Of a stretch of DNA of 64,000 nt, positions 24,810-32,675 are shown piece after piece. Position numbers and translations under genes: made by a program. The notes beneath the pieces are model-generated. The model made no database searches. It worked only from the letters and a program-made list of their open reading frames with translations, and was not told where the DNA came from. Numbering within the stretch: position 1 is the stretch's first letter; each line of letters starts with the position of its first letter. Location: positions 1,116,001 to 1,180,000 of the forward strand of contig OZ239144.1 in assembly GCA_965194505.1 (NCBI GenBank), in the 5' to 3' direction. The stretch is from Hahnella aquatica (GTDB lineage Bacteria > Pseudomonadota > Gammaproteobacteria > Burkholderiales > Burkholderiaceae_A).

Positions 24810-26103
24810 CCCCCACGGAGACCGAGGCCGCATTCTGACTCGCGGCGTACTGAATGCTCGAGTGGGTGAGGTAGGCCGAGGAGGCACAAAAGAGCAGAGG
24901 TAGGACCGGATAGAGCGGCACCCGAAACGGGCGCACAACCGAGGGTTCACGCCAGCGCAGCACCAGCAAGGACAGGCCCACCAGCGTGAGGAAGAACCAG
25001 AAGACAGGCGCGGTGAACTCGACCATGGCCTCAAAGCCATCGTGCTGAAAAGCACCAAAGCCCACCAGGCCGAGGCTGATGAAGCCTTGTAGCCAGATGG
25101 CTCGAGTGGGCACACCGATGTCCTCTCGCCACTGCGACAGAGCCCGCAGACCTTGCCAGTCGACACCGAGGGACTGCATGGTTCGACCCCCAATGATCAT
25201 GGTGGCATTGATGCTGGTGAGCGCGGCCAGTGCCACGATGATGCCCAACAGACGCTCGGCCCATGGGCCCAAGGAGAGTCGCATGGCATCGGCGGCTGCG
25301 GCCTTGCTCTGGGCCAAACCCTGCAGCCCCAAGGCATGGACCAAGGACAGGTTCACCAGGAGGTAAAGGGCGGAGATCAGCAGCAGGCTGCCCACCAGCA
25401 CCCAGACCATGGTGCGGGCCTGTCCTTTGACCTCCGAGGACAGGTAAGCCGCCTCTCCCCAGCCGCCAAAGGTGAGCAGCACAAAGACCATGGCCAGGCC
25501 CAACAAGCCCAGGGGTGGGGTGGTGGCGAACCACGGCATCTGAGAGAGCGACCCTTGGGCCGGTGGGCTCCAGAGGCCCACCAGCACCACCACGGCCAGG
25601 CCCAGCAGGGCTGCAGCGAGCAGCATGGACTGCAGGCGCGCAGAAGCCTGAAGGCCAAAGAGATTGGTCAGCGTGAGCAGCACAATGATGAGCGAGGCCC
25701 ACACCGCGGCGGAATGCCCCCCCAATGACCAGACCTGGGTCATGTAGTCGCCAAAGACATAGCCCAGTAGCGCAATGGCACCCGGGTTGATCACAAATGC
25801 CTTGGCCCATGCGTATAAGAAGGACAGATGTCGGCCAAAGGCCCGGTGCAGGAAGTGGTACTCGCCGCCTGAACTCGGAAAGGCCGTGCAGAGCTCGGCA
25901 TAGCAGAGGGCGCCAGCCAAGGACAACAGGGCGCCAGCCACCCACAGCGCAAGCAGCCAGCCGAGATCGCCGGTGATGCCTGCGACCATGGACGGCGTCT
26001 TGAAGATGCCCGCGCCGACGACGATGCCCACGATCACCGCCACGGCCGCAAGCGGCGTCAACAGCCGGGCATGCGGCTGGCCTGATTGCGCAGAGGCGCT
26101 CAC
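24724..26103 (-). CDS. APC-family amino acid permease
   Basis: The 459-residue integral membrane protein has 12 predicted helices. TM1 carries the unwound GIVVGAGIFKTPS motif of APC transporters, followed by ALCYAELCTAFPSSGGEYHFLHRAFG, typical of the APC core. It resembles LAT-type exchangers. The substrate is unknown. The GTG start overlaps the TGA of the upstream methyltransferase-like gene (GTGA), so the two are coupled. Confidence 0.88.
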   Translation of the reverse strand: MSASAQSGQPHARLLTPLAAVAVIVGIVVGAGIFKTPSMVAGITGDLGWLLALWVAGALLSLAGALCYAELCTAFPSSGGEYHFLHRAFGRHLSFLYAWAKAFVINPGAIALLGYVFGDYMTQVWSLGGHSAAVWASLIIVLLTLTNLFGLQASARLQSMLLAAALLGLAVVVLVGLWSPPAQGSLSQMPWFATTPPLGLLGLAMVFVLLTFGGWGEAAYLSSEVKGQARTMVWVLVGSLLLISALYLLVNLSLVHALGLQGLAQSKAAAADAMRLSLGPWAERLLGIIVALAALTSINATMIIGGRTMQSLGVDWQGLRALSQWREDIGVPTRAIWLQGFISLGLVGFGAFQHDGFEAMVEFTAPVFWFFLTLVGLSLLVLRWREPSVVRPFRVPLYPVLPLLFCASSAYLTHSSIQYAASQNAASVSVGVMLLGVLVLVLLRIRQPGSPETEAAGPP

Positions 26104-26963
26104 TGGCCGGATGCGGGCTTCTTGCTGGTGCGGCTTCCGCTGATCAGCGTGGGCTTGACCGCAGGCTGCATACGACCTGACAGGCGATCGCCATCCACAC
26201 GGCCGTCAAACATGAGCACCTGGCCGCCCTTCATGCTGACCTGAAAGGTCATGTCGGCACCGCGCATGCGGGCCGCATCAATGGACACCGTCTGGCCATC
26301 GAGGGTGAGGCGACCCGTGAGCATCTGATGAATCTGACGCAGCTCAAGGCTGGCGGGCTGCTTGTAGCCCGGTATTTGAATGGACCAGGTGCCTTCGACC
26401 TGGGCAGGCACAATCCAGAGGTAGCCGATGGCGGCGCTCGTCTCGATGCGCTGATCGGGCGCCCAGGTCTGCATGTCAAAGGAGTGGGATACAACCCGCG
26501 TGCCCGGGGGCATCTTCTTGAGAATGGGCTTGAGCCGCAAGTTGAGGTCGGGCAGCAGGTACATGGTCACGACCGTGGCCTTGCTGAAGTCTTCCTTAAA
26601 AATGTCGCCCTGAATGATTCGAACCTTCTCGGCAACGCCCGCACGCACCGCGTTGCGCTGCGCAAGGCTCGCCATATCGGCCTCGTACTCAATGCCAACG
26701 GCCCTGGCTCCGAACTGCCGGGCCGCCGCAATGGCAATCTTTCCATCGCCCGCGCCCAGGTCGTAGACCAGGTCCTTGGAAGTGACACCGGCTGCATTGA
26801 GCATGGCCGTGACCATCTCGTCGGGCGTGGGAACCCAGATCACATCCTTTCCAGCCTGGCCAACGGTGGGCTGGTACTTGTCGTCGCCGGTGTCGGCCAG
26901 GGCAGTGGGTGCAGCAAGGGTCATCAATGCAAGGGAGGCAAGCGAAGTCAGGAGCACGCGCAC
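26100..26963 (-). CDS. Exported class I SAM-methyltransferase-fold protein
   Basis: The 287-residue protein starts with a signal peptide (LLTSLASLALMTLAAPTALA, cleavage near ADT). Residues about 40-170 contain a Rossmann methyltransferase domain: VYDLGAGDGKIAIAAARQFGARAVGIEYE, QGDIFKEDFSKATVVTMYLLP and PGTRVVSHSF. The C-terminal 110 residues are beta-rich and unassigned. This pattern resembles small DOT1-like protein lysine methyltransferases. Export is odd because SAM is cytosolic. It is upstream of and coupled to the permease. Confidence 0.82.
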   Translation of the reverse strand: MRVLLTSLASLALMTLAAPTALADTGDDKYQPTVGQAGKDVIWVPTPDEMVTAMLNAAGVTSKDLVYDLGAGDGKIAIAAARQFGARAVGIEYEADMASLAQRNAVRAGVAEKVRIIQGDIFKEDFSKATVVTMYLLPDLNLRLKPILKKMPPGTRVVSHSFDMQTWAPDQRIETSAAIGYLWIVPAQVEGTWSIQIPGYKQPASLELRQIHQMLTGRLTLDGQTVSIDAARMRGADMTFQVSMKGGQVLMFDGRVDGDRLSGRMQPAVKPTLISGSRTSKKPASGQ

Positions 26964-27039
26964 GGGGTCACCTATGAGGAGAAATGGTCGGCCGCCAATC
27001 CGGCGGAACGACCAAATCTTATTAGAATTAGAGCCATGT

Positions 27040-27115
<76 letters not shown>

Positions 27116-27221
27116 CCAAGTCATTGATTTGCGCAAAGACGGAGTCGACCATGTCGACGTAGCAATGATGTGTGAGTTCGGGCTGAGCCCTCCCAAAAAG
27201 AAGGGCGAGTCAGCATGCCAT

Positions 27222-27338
27222 TCAGTACCCGGGAATTGCAGGTCTGTTCTGTGCCGCCTTCTCCTCATCTTTCTCGCCACATCCAGTGAGCACTGTCAGA
27301 GATAAAAGAACAGCAAAAAAAGCATGAAGGACTCGCAT
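27222..27338 (-). CDS. Tiny lipoprotein, 38 residues
   Basis: On the minus strand AAGGAG precedes two consecutive ATGs by 3 and 6 bases; the second (27338) has better spacing. The peptide has a hydrophobic signal (VLHAFFAVLLSLTVL) and a lipobox LTGC with the cysteine at residue 20, then GEKDEEKAAQNRPAIPGY and stop. The mature lipopeptide is about 19 residues, entericidin-like in layout. It is the only gene I see between tRNA-Ala and tRNA-Cys; the rest of 27116-27515 shows nothing further. Confidence 0.65.
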   Translation of the reverse strand: MRVLHAFFAVLLSLTVLTGCGEKDEEKAAQNRPAIPGY

Positions 27339-27515
27339 CATTGTCTCCTTAGGACTTGCAATTAATTTAGATGATTACAAAGACGCAAGTGCAAGACCCC
27401 AAACCAGACCAACCAAAAGCGTCTCCATGCCCCCTCCCTATCCACAGCCCCAGTCGATTTCTGATGGGGTCTTGTGTTCGTCTACTCTGGCCGTTTGATT
27501 TTTGTTACTTGGTGC

Positions 27516-27589
27516 TGGAGGCGGGACCCGGAATCGAACCGAGGTACACGGCTTTGCAGGCCGCTGCATAACCACTCTGCCATCCCGCC
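27516..27589 (-). tRNA. tRNA-Cys (anticodon GCA)
   Basis: The minus strand gives a 74-nt tRNA: acceptor GGCGGGA with TCCCGCC, anticodon loop CTGCAAA, T-arm CGGTTCGATTCCG, discriminator T and encoded CCA. It decodes UGC and UGU. It lies 12 bases downstream of tRNA-Gly in the same orientation. Confidence 0.96.
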
Positions 27590-27601
27590 CGCAAGAGGGG
27601 T

Positions 27602-27677
27602 TGGAGCGGGAGACGAGTCTCGAACTCGCGACCTCAACCTTGGCAAGGTTGCGCTCTACCAACTGAGCTACTCCCGC
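27602..27677 (-). tRNA. tRNA-Gly (anticodon GCC)
   Basis: The minus strand gives a 76-nt tRNA: acceptor GCGGGAG with CTCCCGC, D-arm GCTCAGTTGGTAGAGC, anticodon loop TTGCCAA, T-arm ending GAGTTCGAGACTC, and encoded CCA. It decodes GGC and GGU. It lies 24 bases after pgsA, the same order as pgsA-glyW-cysT in E. coli. Confidence 0.96.
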
Positions 27678-27701
27678 AACGAAGCCCTCAATATTAGTCG
27701 T

Positions 27702-28274
27702 TTAAGAGCGGTCTCGCAACTCGGGCCAGGCCTGCATCAGGTAGTAGACCATCGAGAAAAAGGTGAGCCAGGCGGCAATGAGAATGAGCCATTGGCCCAG
27801 GGCTGCGGTGTCGATGAGGCCACCCAGAGCGGGGGCCTGGTAGAGCAAAAATGGAATGGACACCATCTGGGCCACGGTCTTGGCCTTGCCCAGCCAGTTC
27901 ACGGCCACGCTGCGGCGCGCGCCAATCTCCGCCATCCATTCGCGCAAGGCCGAAATGGTGATCTCCCGCCCAATGATGATGAGGCCGACCACCGGGCCGA
28001 CCCGCTGGGAATCCATGAGCACCACCAAGGCCGCGCAGACCATGAGCTTGTCTGCCACCGGGTCTAGAAAGGCGCCAAAGGCAGTGGTCTGGTTCCATCG
28101 CCGAGCCAGCCAGCCATCGACCCAATCCGTGATGGCCGCGAGCACAAAAATGAGCGTGGCCAGGGCGTTTCGCTCGTGGTCCGTCAGCCCCAAGGGCAAG
28201 TAGAAGACCCCCATGAAAATGGGGATGGCCAGCACCCTGGCCCAGGTGAGCAGGTTGGGGAGCTGGAAGTTCAA
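27702..28274 (-). CDS. pgsA: CDP-diacylglycerol--glycerol-3-phosphate 3-phosphatidyltransferase
   Basis: The 190-residue inner-membrane enzyme has the CDP-alcohol phosphotransferase motif starting at D50: DWVDGWLARR, then GAFLDPVADK. It makes phosphatidylglycerophosphate. I start it at TTG 28274 because TAGGAG lies 4 bases upstream and the resulting NFQLPNLLTWAR N-terminus and length are normal for PgsA; the open frame further upstream overlaps gloA. It is 7 bases downstream of gloA and followed by tRNA-Gly and tRNA-Cys. Confidence 0.93.
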   Translation of the reverse strand: MNFQLPNLLTWARVLAIPIFMGVFYLPLGLTDHERNALATLIFVLAAITDWVDGWLARRWNQTTAFGAFLDPVADKLMVCAALVVLMDSQRVGPVVGLIIIGREITISALREWMAEIGARRSVAVNWLGKAKTVAQMVSIPFLLYQAPALGGLIDTAALGQWLILIAAWLTFFSMVYYLMQAWPELRDRS

Positions 28275-28281
28275 GCGGCTC

Positions 28282-28701
28282 CTACCAGCTGCCCACGTTG
28301 GGCATGGAAGCCCAGGGCTCGGCTGGCGGCAGCGGCGCGCCCCGCTGCAGGAGTTCGATGGAGATTTGATCGGGTGAGCGCACAAAGGCCATGTAGCCAT
28401 CACGCGGCGGCCGGTTGATCACCACACCGGACTGCATGAGCCGCTCACAGGTCTCGTAAATGTTCTCGACCCCATAGGCCACGTGCCCAAAATTTCGGCC
28501 ACCGCTGTAGACCTCTGGATCCCAGTTGTAAGTGAGCTCCAGTTGGGCATCGGCATCGCCCGGAGCGGCCAGGTAGGCCAGCGTGAAGCGGCCCTGTTCG
28601 GACTCGCGGGTTCTCAGCAATTCCAAGCCAAGCGCCTTGGTGTAAAAATCGATGGAGGCTTGAAGATCGGTGACACGCACCATGGTGTGAAGGTATTTCA
28701 T
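28282..28701 (-). CDS. gloA: Lactoylglutathione lyase (glyoxalase I)
   Basis: The 139-residue vicinal-oxygen-chelate protein has the metal ligands of GloA: H5 in LHTMVRV, E in LELTYNW, H in FGHVAYGV and E in SIELLQ. It detoxifies methylglyoxal in the cytosol. A TATAGT lies exactly 7 bases before the ATG and no Shine-Dalgarno is visible, so the transcript may be leaderless. It is divergent from the aldo/keto reductase, another carbonyl-detoxifying type of enzyme. Confidence 0.95.
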   Translation of the reverse strand: MKYLHTMVRVTDLQASIDFYTKALGLELLRTRESEQGRFTLAYLAAPGDADAQLELTYNWDPEVYSGGRNFGHVAYGVENIYETCERLMQSGVVINRPPRDGYMAFVRSPDQISIELLQRGAPLPPAEPWASMPNVGSW

Positions 28702-28708
28702 GGCCGAA

Positions 28709-28714
28709 ACTATA
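28709..28714 (-). promoter_or_regulatory. -10 box of gloA, predicting a leaderless mRNA
   Basis: TATAGT on the minus strand ends 7 bases before the gloA ATG. Transcription would begin at or next to the start codon. No good -35 is visible. Confidence 0.5.
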
Positions 28715-28743
28715 CCGTGAAGGCTGTGCCCAGGAGACCCCCA

Positions 28744-29601
28744 ATGACCTCACATGCAAACCCCTTGATCAGCCACCGAATGGGCCTTGGCACGTGGAAC
28801 ATGGGCGAGTCGCCCCTCACCCGAGACGCTGAGATCGCGGCGATCCAGACCGGGCTCGACCTGGGCATTCGTCTCATCGACACCGCCGAGATGTACGCCG
28901 AAGGCGGTGCCGAGCGGGTGATTGCTGCAGCACTAGAGGGACGGCCGGCGGTTGCGCGAGACTCCCTCACCATCGTGAGCAAGGTCTTGCCCTCCAATGC
29001 CAGCCGGACGGGCACTGTTCGAGCCGGCGAGGCCTCAATTGCACGCATGGGTTGCGATTATTTGGATGTCTTCCTGCTGCACTGGCCGGGCCGATTCCCG
29101 CTGGAGGAGACCCTCGCGGGCATGATCGATCTGGCCGAACGGGGCCTGATTCGTCGTTGGGGCATCAGCAACTTCGATCTGGCCGGCTGGCAACGCTGGG
29201 CCCAGGCGGAAGAAGCGCTCGGCGTGGCCGGGGCCTGCGCCACCAACCAGGTCTATTACGCCCTGGGTGCTCGGGGCGTGGAGTTCGACCTGCTGCCCGC
29301 CATGGTCGAGGCTGGCCAGCCCCTGATGGCCTACTCACCGCTGGGCAGTGGTGGATTGCTTCAGCATTCAGGCCTGCAGCGCCTCGCAGCCGACCACGCG
29401 ATGACAGCCGCCACCTTGGCCATGCGATGGATCTCCCTTCGGCCTGGCGTGCTGCCCATCCCGAAGTCGAGCCGGCCTGAACATGTCGAAAAAAACTGGC
29501 AGGCGACCACGCAGTCGCCACCCCTCCCGCATGAGCCCTTGGCCGCACTAGATGCCCTTTTCCCTGCCCCGGTGAAAAAGATGCCGCTGGCCGTGCTCTA
29601 G
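28744..29601 (+). CDS. Aldo/keto reductase
   Basis: The 285-residue protein has the AKR barrel pattern: GTWNMGE, RLIDTAEMYAEGGAE (catalytic Asp and Tyr), IVSKVLP (Lys), LLHWPG (His), GISNFD, NQVYY, LMAYSPLGSGGLL and PIPKSSRPEH (NADPH binding). It is the YeaE-like type of small AKR. Start ATG 28744 has AGGAG 8 bases upstream; the open frame before it is antisense to gloA. The substrate is unknown. Confidence 0.92.
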   Translation: MTSHANPLISHRMGLGTWNMGESPLTRDAEIAAIQTGLDLGIRLIDTAEMYAEGGAERVIAAALEGRPAVARDSLTIVSKVLPSNASRTGTVRAGEASIARMGCDYLDVFLLHWPGRFPLEETLAGMIDLAERGLIRRWGISNFDLAGWQRWAQAEEALGVAGACATNQVYYALGARGVEFDLLPAMVEAGQPLMAYSPLGSGGLLQHSGLQRLAADHAMTAATLAMRWISLRPGVLPIPKSSRPEHVEKNWQATTQSPPLPHEPLAALDALFPAPVKKMPLAVL

Positions 29602-29606
29602 TCTTC

Positions 29607-29612
29607 TATATT
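29607..29612 (+). promoter_or_regulatory. -10 box of the two-component operon
   Basis: TATATT ends 7 bases before the response regulator ATG at 29620. There is no Shine-Dalgarno between them, so a leaderless transcript is likely. No -35 is recognisable. Confidence 0.45.
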
Positions 29613-29619
29613 GGCGCGC

Positions 29620-30249
29620 ATGCAAGACTCAACCGTGGTGTGGCTGCTCGATGACGATGCGAGCGTGCGAAAGGCCCTTTTGCGCATCCTCCACGACGCC
29701 GGCTGCGAGGTTGAGGATTTCGATTCTGCCGAGGCCCTGCGCAATCGGGCCAGCAGCGCGAGTTTGGCCCACGTAGACCTCCTCCTATTTGATGTTCGAC
29801 TGCCTGGCGACTCGGGCCTGCAACTCTGGCAGGCCCTGCGCACCCGATCCGACTGCCCGCCCGTGGTGTTTCTCTCTGGGAATGCACAGATCAGCGAGGC
29901 CGTGACCGCCTTCAAGGACGGGGCCGCCGACTTTCTCCTCAAGCCATTCGAGCAGTTCGGCCTTCTGGAAGCCATCGAGCGCGCGAGGTGTCGGCCTCGG
30001 TCTGGCCGGGTGAATTCAGCTGCCCCCGCGGGCCAGCCCCCTTGGATGGACAGCCTCACCCAGCGCGAGCGCGAGGTCATGCTGCTCGTGGGCGAGGGCC
30101 TTCGCAATGCGGAGATCGGCGACCGCCTGGGCATTGGTTTGCGAACCGTGAAGATGCACCGGGGAAACATCATGTCCAAGCTCGGCGTGCGCAACCAGGG
30201 GCAGCTCTTGAAGAAGTATTTCTCCTCGCCCAACGGCCCGGGGGCCTAG
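29620..30249 (+). CDS. FixJ/NarL-type response regulator
   Basis: The 209-residue protein has a receiver domain with the acidic DDD pocket, phosphoacceptor D58 (LLLFDVRLPG), Ser in VVFLSGN and Lys in FLLKPFE. A LuxR-type HTH follows at about 145-200: TQREREVMLLVGEGLRNAEIGDRLGIGLRTVKMHRGNIMSKL. I chose the ATG because TATATT lies 7 bases upstream; an in-frame TTG three codons earlier overlaps that box. It ends directly against the histidine kinase gene. Confidence 0.9.
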   Translation: MQDSTVVWLLDDDASVRKALLRILHDAGCEVEDFDSAEALRNRASSASLAHVDLLLFDVRLPGDSGLQLWQALRTRSDCPPVVFLSGNAQISEAVTAFKDGAADFLLKPFEQFGLLEAIERARCRPRSGRVNSAAPAGQPPWMDSLTQREREVMLLVGEGLRNAEIGDRLGIGLRTVKMHRGNIMSKLGVRNQGQLLKKYFSSPNGPGA

Positions 30250-31674
30250 ATGATCGACGTTCGCACCACCTATGCCCTCACGGCATTGGTGCTTATGCTG
30301 GCCCCGATTGGAATCCTCCTCACCACGCGGGGCTTGCGCAACCATCAGATCACCTGCTGGGTCTTGGCCAATCTCATAGGCGGCCTTGGCTTCGGCTTCG
30401 TGATGCTCAGAGGCGCTGCGCCTGATCTCATCAGTTTTCATCTGGCCCATGTGCTCATGCTCCTGGGCATGTTTATGCGAATCCACACCCTTCGCATCCT
30501 GGAGGCGCCAGGGTCCTTCGGCCTCACGCGCGAGAATCTTCAGCCCTTCGCACTCTGGTTTGTCGGCTACATGGCCGTGTTCACCTGGGCCATGGCAGTG
30601 CCCTGGCCAGACCTCTGGCGAATGACGGCGGTGGTTCTTTCGCACATGGTCTTGCTGATCTGGTTCCTTCAACGAACCAGTCGCCTGGAGCAGCAGCAGC
30701 CAAGTGAAGGCCTCAGGCTGCTCCAGCTGGCCATCCTCATCCTACTCATTGGCTATAGCCTGAGGTTCGTGAGCATGCATGTTCTGCAGGAAGACGCCCA
30801 TGTCTTTGCCGCAGCGCCTTTGCATAACGTCTCGGCCCTGCTGCTCATAAGCTTTGCGCTGCTCTCGAACATCGCCTTTCATCGACTCATCCTCGAAGAC
30901 ATCGACCGCGATCGCACCCAGGCCAAAGGAGCCTTGGTGGAAAGCCGGGGCGCAGCCTCCCGTTACGCGCTGCAGACACCAGGGGTGTCCATCGAGGCCT
31001 TTGGGTCGGCGATCTCCCACGAACTCAACCAGCCGCTTACGGCCATCGCGCTCAACGTGTCGCACCTACAACAGCAAATGGCCTCAGCGGGGAGTCGGGA
31101 CCATCGTGACGAGGTGCTGCGTGACCTCATGGCCGACACCCGACGCGCCGCCGCGTTGGTGACCAACCTTCGCGTCCTGCTCGCCAATCAGCAGAGTGCT
31201 CGTGATGAGGTGCCCATTCAGGCTGCGGTGCATGAGGCCGTTGCATTGCTGCAGCGAAGCCCGGTGGCACAACAGCGCCCCATCTCGATTGATGTCTCTG
31301 CTCCAGAGCAGGACCTGCTGGTCATGGCCAACGCCGACCAACTGGTGCAGGTCTTTCTTAACCTCATGGTCAATTCCGCAGAGGCCATCGTCACCGAGTC
31401 CAAGCAAAAGCCCGCCCAGATCGCCATATCGGTGACCCAGAAAGGCAGCACGGTGGAAGTCTGCGTGACCGACAACGGTCCCGGTGTGCCGCCCGAGCTG
31501 CAGGACAAACTCTTTGACCTGTTCTCATCGGCCAAGCCCCGGGAGGGTGGCGTGGGCCTGTGGCTGGCCAAGACCATTCTGCTCAGCCATGAGGCCAGCA
31601 TTTCTCTGGACACCAGCCATGCCCCGGGCACGCGGTTTGTCATGGTTTTCCCGAAGGTGCACCAAAGGCCGTAG
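30250..31674 (+). CDS. Membrane sensor histidine kinase
   Basis: The 474-residue protein has six to seven predicted helices in residues 5-220 as sensor. H257 follows in ISHELNQPLTAIALN, then the N box (LVQVFLNLMVNSAEAI), G1 (VTDNGPGVP) and G2 (GGVGLWLAK). The HisKA domain is of the FixL/DctB-like HELNQPL type. No PAS domain is seen; the membrane region is the likely sensor. It starts the base after the response regulator stop codon, so the two are a cognate pair. The signal is unknown. Confidence 0.9.
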   Translation: MIDVRTTYALTALVLMLAPIGILLTTRGLRNHQITCWVLANLIGGLGFGFVMLRGAAPDLISFHLAHVLMLLGMFMRIHTLRILEAPGSFGLTRENLQPFALWFVGYMAVFTWAMAVPWPDLWRMTAVVLSHMVLLIWFLQRTSRLEQQQPSEGLRLLQLAILILLIGYSLRFVSMHVLQEDAHVFAAAPLHNVSALLLISFALLSNIAFHRLILEDIDRDRTQAKGALVESRGAASRYALQTPGVSIEAFGSAISHELNQPLTAIALNVSHLQQQMASAGSRDHRDEVLRDLMADTRRAAALVTNLRVLLANQQSARDEVPIQAAVHEAVALLQRSPVAQQRPISIDVSAPEQDLLVMANADQLVQVFLNLMVNSAEAIVTESKQKPAQIAISVTQKGSTVEVCVTDNGPGVPPELQDKLFDLFSSAKPREGGVGLWLAKTILLSHEASISLDTSHAPGTRFVMVFPKVHQRP

Positions 31675-31706
31675 TCATTGCAATGTTCTGGCCTTAGCCT
31701 CCACCG

Positions 31707-31976
31707 ATGTCACTCGAGCTCGAGGCCATGAATCTACTCCGAAAATGTGCAGAGCGGCGCCGCAGCGCCAACATTCCCGCCCAAAAAGCTGCATTGGCTT
31801 TGAACTGGTCGGTGAGCAAGCTTGAGAAGATTGAGGCCGATGCCCTCAAGGGCGAGGGCTCGTTCCAGCAGTTCTCGGCAGAGGCCAAGGCCTACGACGC
31901 CTGGCTCACACAGGAATTGGGCGGCCCCATTTTCGTGCCCCACTTTCTTCGTCACACGCCACCATCAAAGCGCTGA
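31707..31976 (+). CDS. Small helical protein, possibly HTH-like
   Basis: The 89-residue protein has IPAQKAALALNWSVSKLEKIEADAL at residues 23-47, which looks like a degenerate Xre-type helix-turn-helix (repressor-like), preceded by a basic RKCAERRR segment. No Shine-Dalgarno is clear; a start at the second ATG (31728) is possible. It sits 32 bases after the histidine kinase gene. Function unknown. Confidence 0.55.
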   Translation: MSLELEAMNLLRKCAERRRSANIPAQKAALALNWSVSKLEKIEADALKGEGSFQQFSAEAKAYDAWLTQELGGPIFVPHFLRHTPPSKR

Positions 31977-32011
31977 CCGGCGCTCTCACACCCCTCACGT
32001 AAACTTCGGAG

Positions 32012-32395
32012 ATGGACGTTCTGCGAAGCACCCTTCGGGTGCTCTCATGGACAGGCGCGTTTTTAGCGCTGTCTGGCTGCGACCAAATTTCGCAGCGGCT
32101 CTCGTCACCGGCGTCCAGGCAGCCGGCCACACCAATGCAGCCAGTGACCATTCAGCCCGTGCCCAGCGCAGCCCCCACGGAGCCGCCCCCATCGGCAGCC
32201 ACACCAGCACCAGCGCCACAAGCGACCAAGCAGCCCTCGCAGGAAGCCGCAGGCACGAACAGCAATGCGGTTCAGGCCTCGCCACAGGCGCCACGGCCCG
32301 ACCAAGAAACCCTCAGCACCGCAAAGCTGCGTCAGTCCAGCCCGCTTGCGCCAGCGCCGGGCGGCACCGCTCCAGACCGCAATCAAGGCCGTTAA
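32012..32395 (+). CDS. Pro/Ala-rich putative lipoprotein
   Basis: The 127-residue protein has a signal with lipobox LSGC (cysteine at residue 23). The mature region is rich in Pro, Ala, Gln and Thr, likely extended in the periplasm. TAAACT lies 6 bases before the ATG. Its stop TAA overlaps the stop of the convergent 93-aa gene on the palindrome TTAA (32392-32395). It abuts the SEDS/PBP operon and could belong to it functionally, but nothing shows this directly. Confidence 0.6.
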   Translation: MDVLRSTLRVLSWTGAFLALSGCDQISQRLSSPASRQPATPMQPVTIQPVPSAAPTEPPPSAATPAPAPQATKQPSQEAAGTNSNAVQASPQAPRPDQETLSTAKLRQSSPLAPAPGGTAPDRNQGR

Positions 32396-32673
32396 GCCGG
32401 CTCCTGAGGGGTGAGCCGGGCTCGAAAGGTGGCGCCCGCCACAACCTGCGTCTGAAGGCGTGCCTCGAGGTCTGGGGCGGCATCGAGCAAGACATCCGAG
32501 AACACCGCCCGAAAGGCCTCGGCCGGCACCGCCTCAAAGACCGCCCTCGGAATCTCCAGCGCCAGATGGCCCTGGGACAGGCCGCGGCTCGAGAGCTTCA
32601 AGGCAAAGGCCAGCAGTTGGGCCCGTGGGTCGTCCCGCTCGTCGTAGCGCACCGACCAATCCCATTCCGCCAT
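32392..32673 (-). CDS. 93-residue unknown protein, last gene of the SEDS/PBP operon
   Basis: ATG 32673 follows the PBP stop by 2 bases. The protein (MAEWDWSVRYDERDDPRAQ at the start) is soluble, acidic, predicted alpha/beta, with no signal or membrane segment. I recognise no family. Tight coupling to the transpeptidase gene suggests a cytosolic accessory factor. Confidence 0.7.
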   Translation of the reverse strand: MAEWDWSVRYDERDDPRAQLLAFALKLSSRGLSQGHLALEIPRAVFEAVPAEAFRAVFSDVLLDAAPDLEARLQTQVVAGATFRARLTPQEPA

Positions 32674-32675
32674 GT

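Noticed and set aside
27371..27571. 66-codon plus-strand frame between tRNA-Ala and tRNA-Cys
   Set aside because: It runs into the antisense of tRNA-Cys and has no ribosome-binding site or recognisable sequence.
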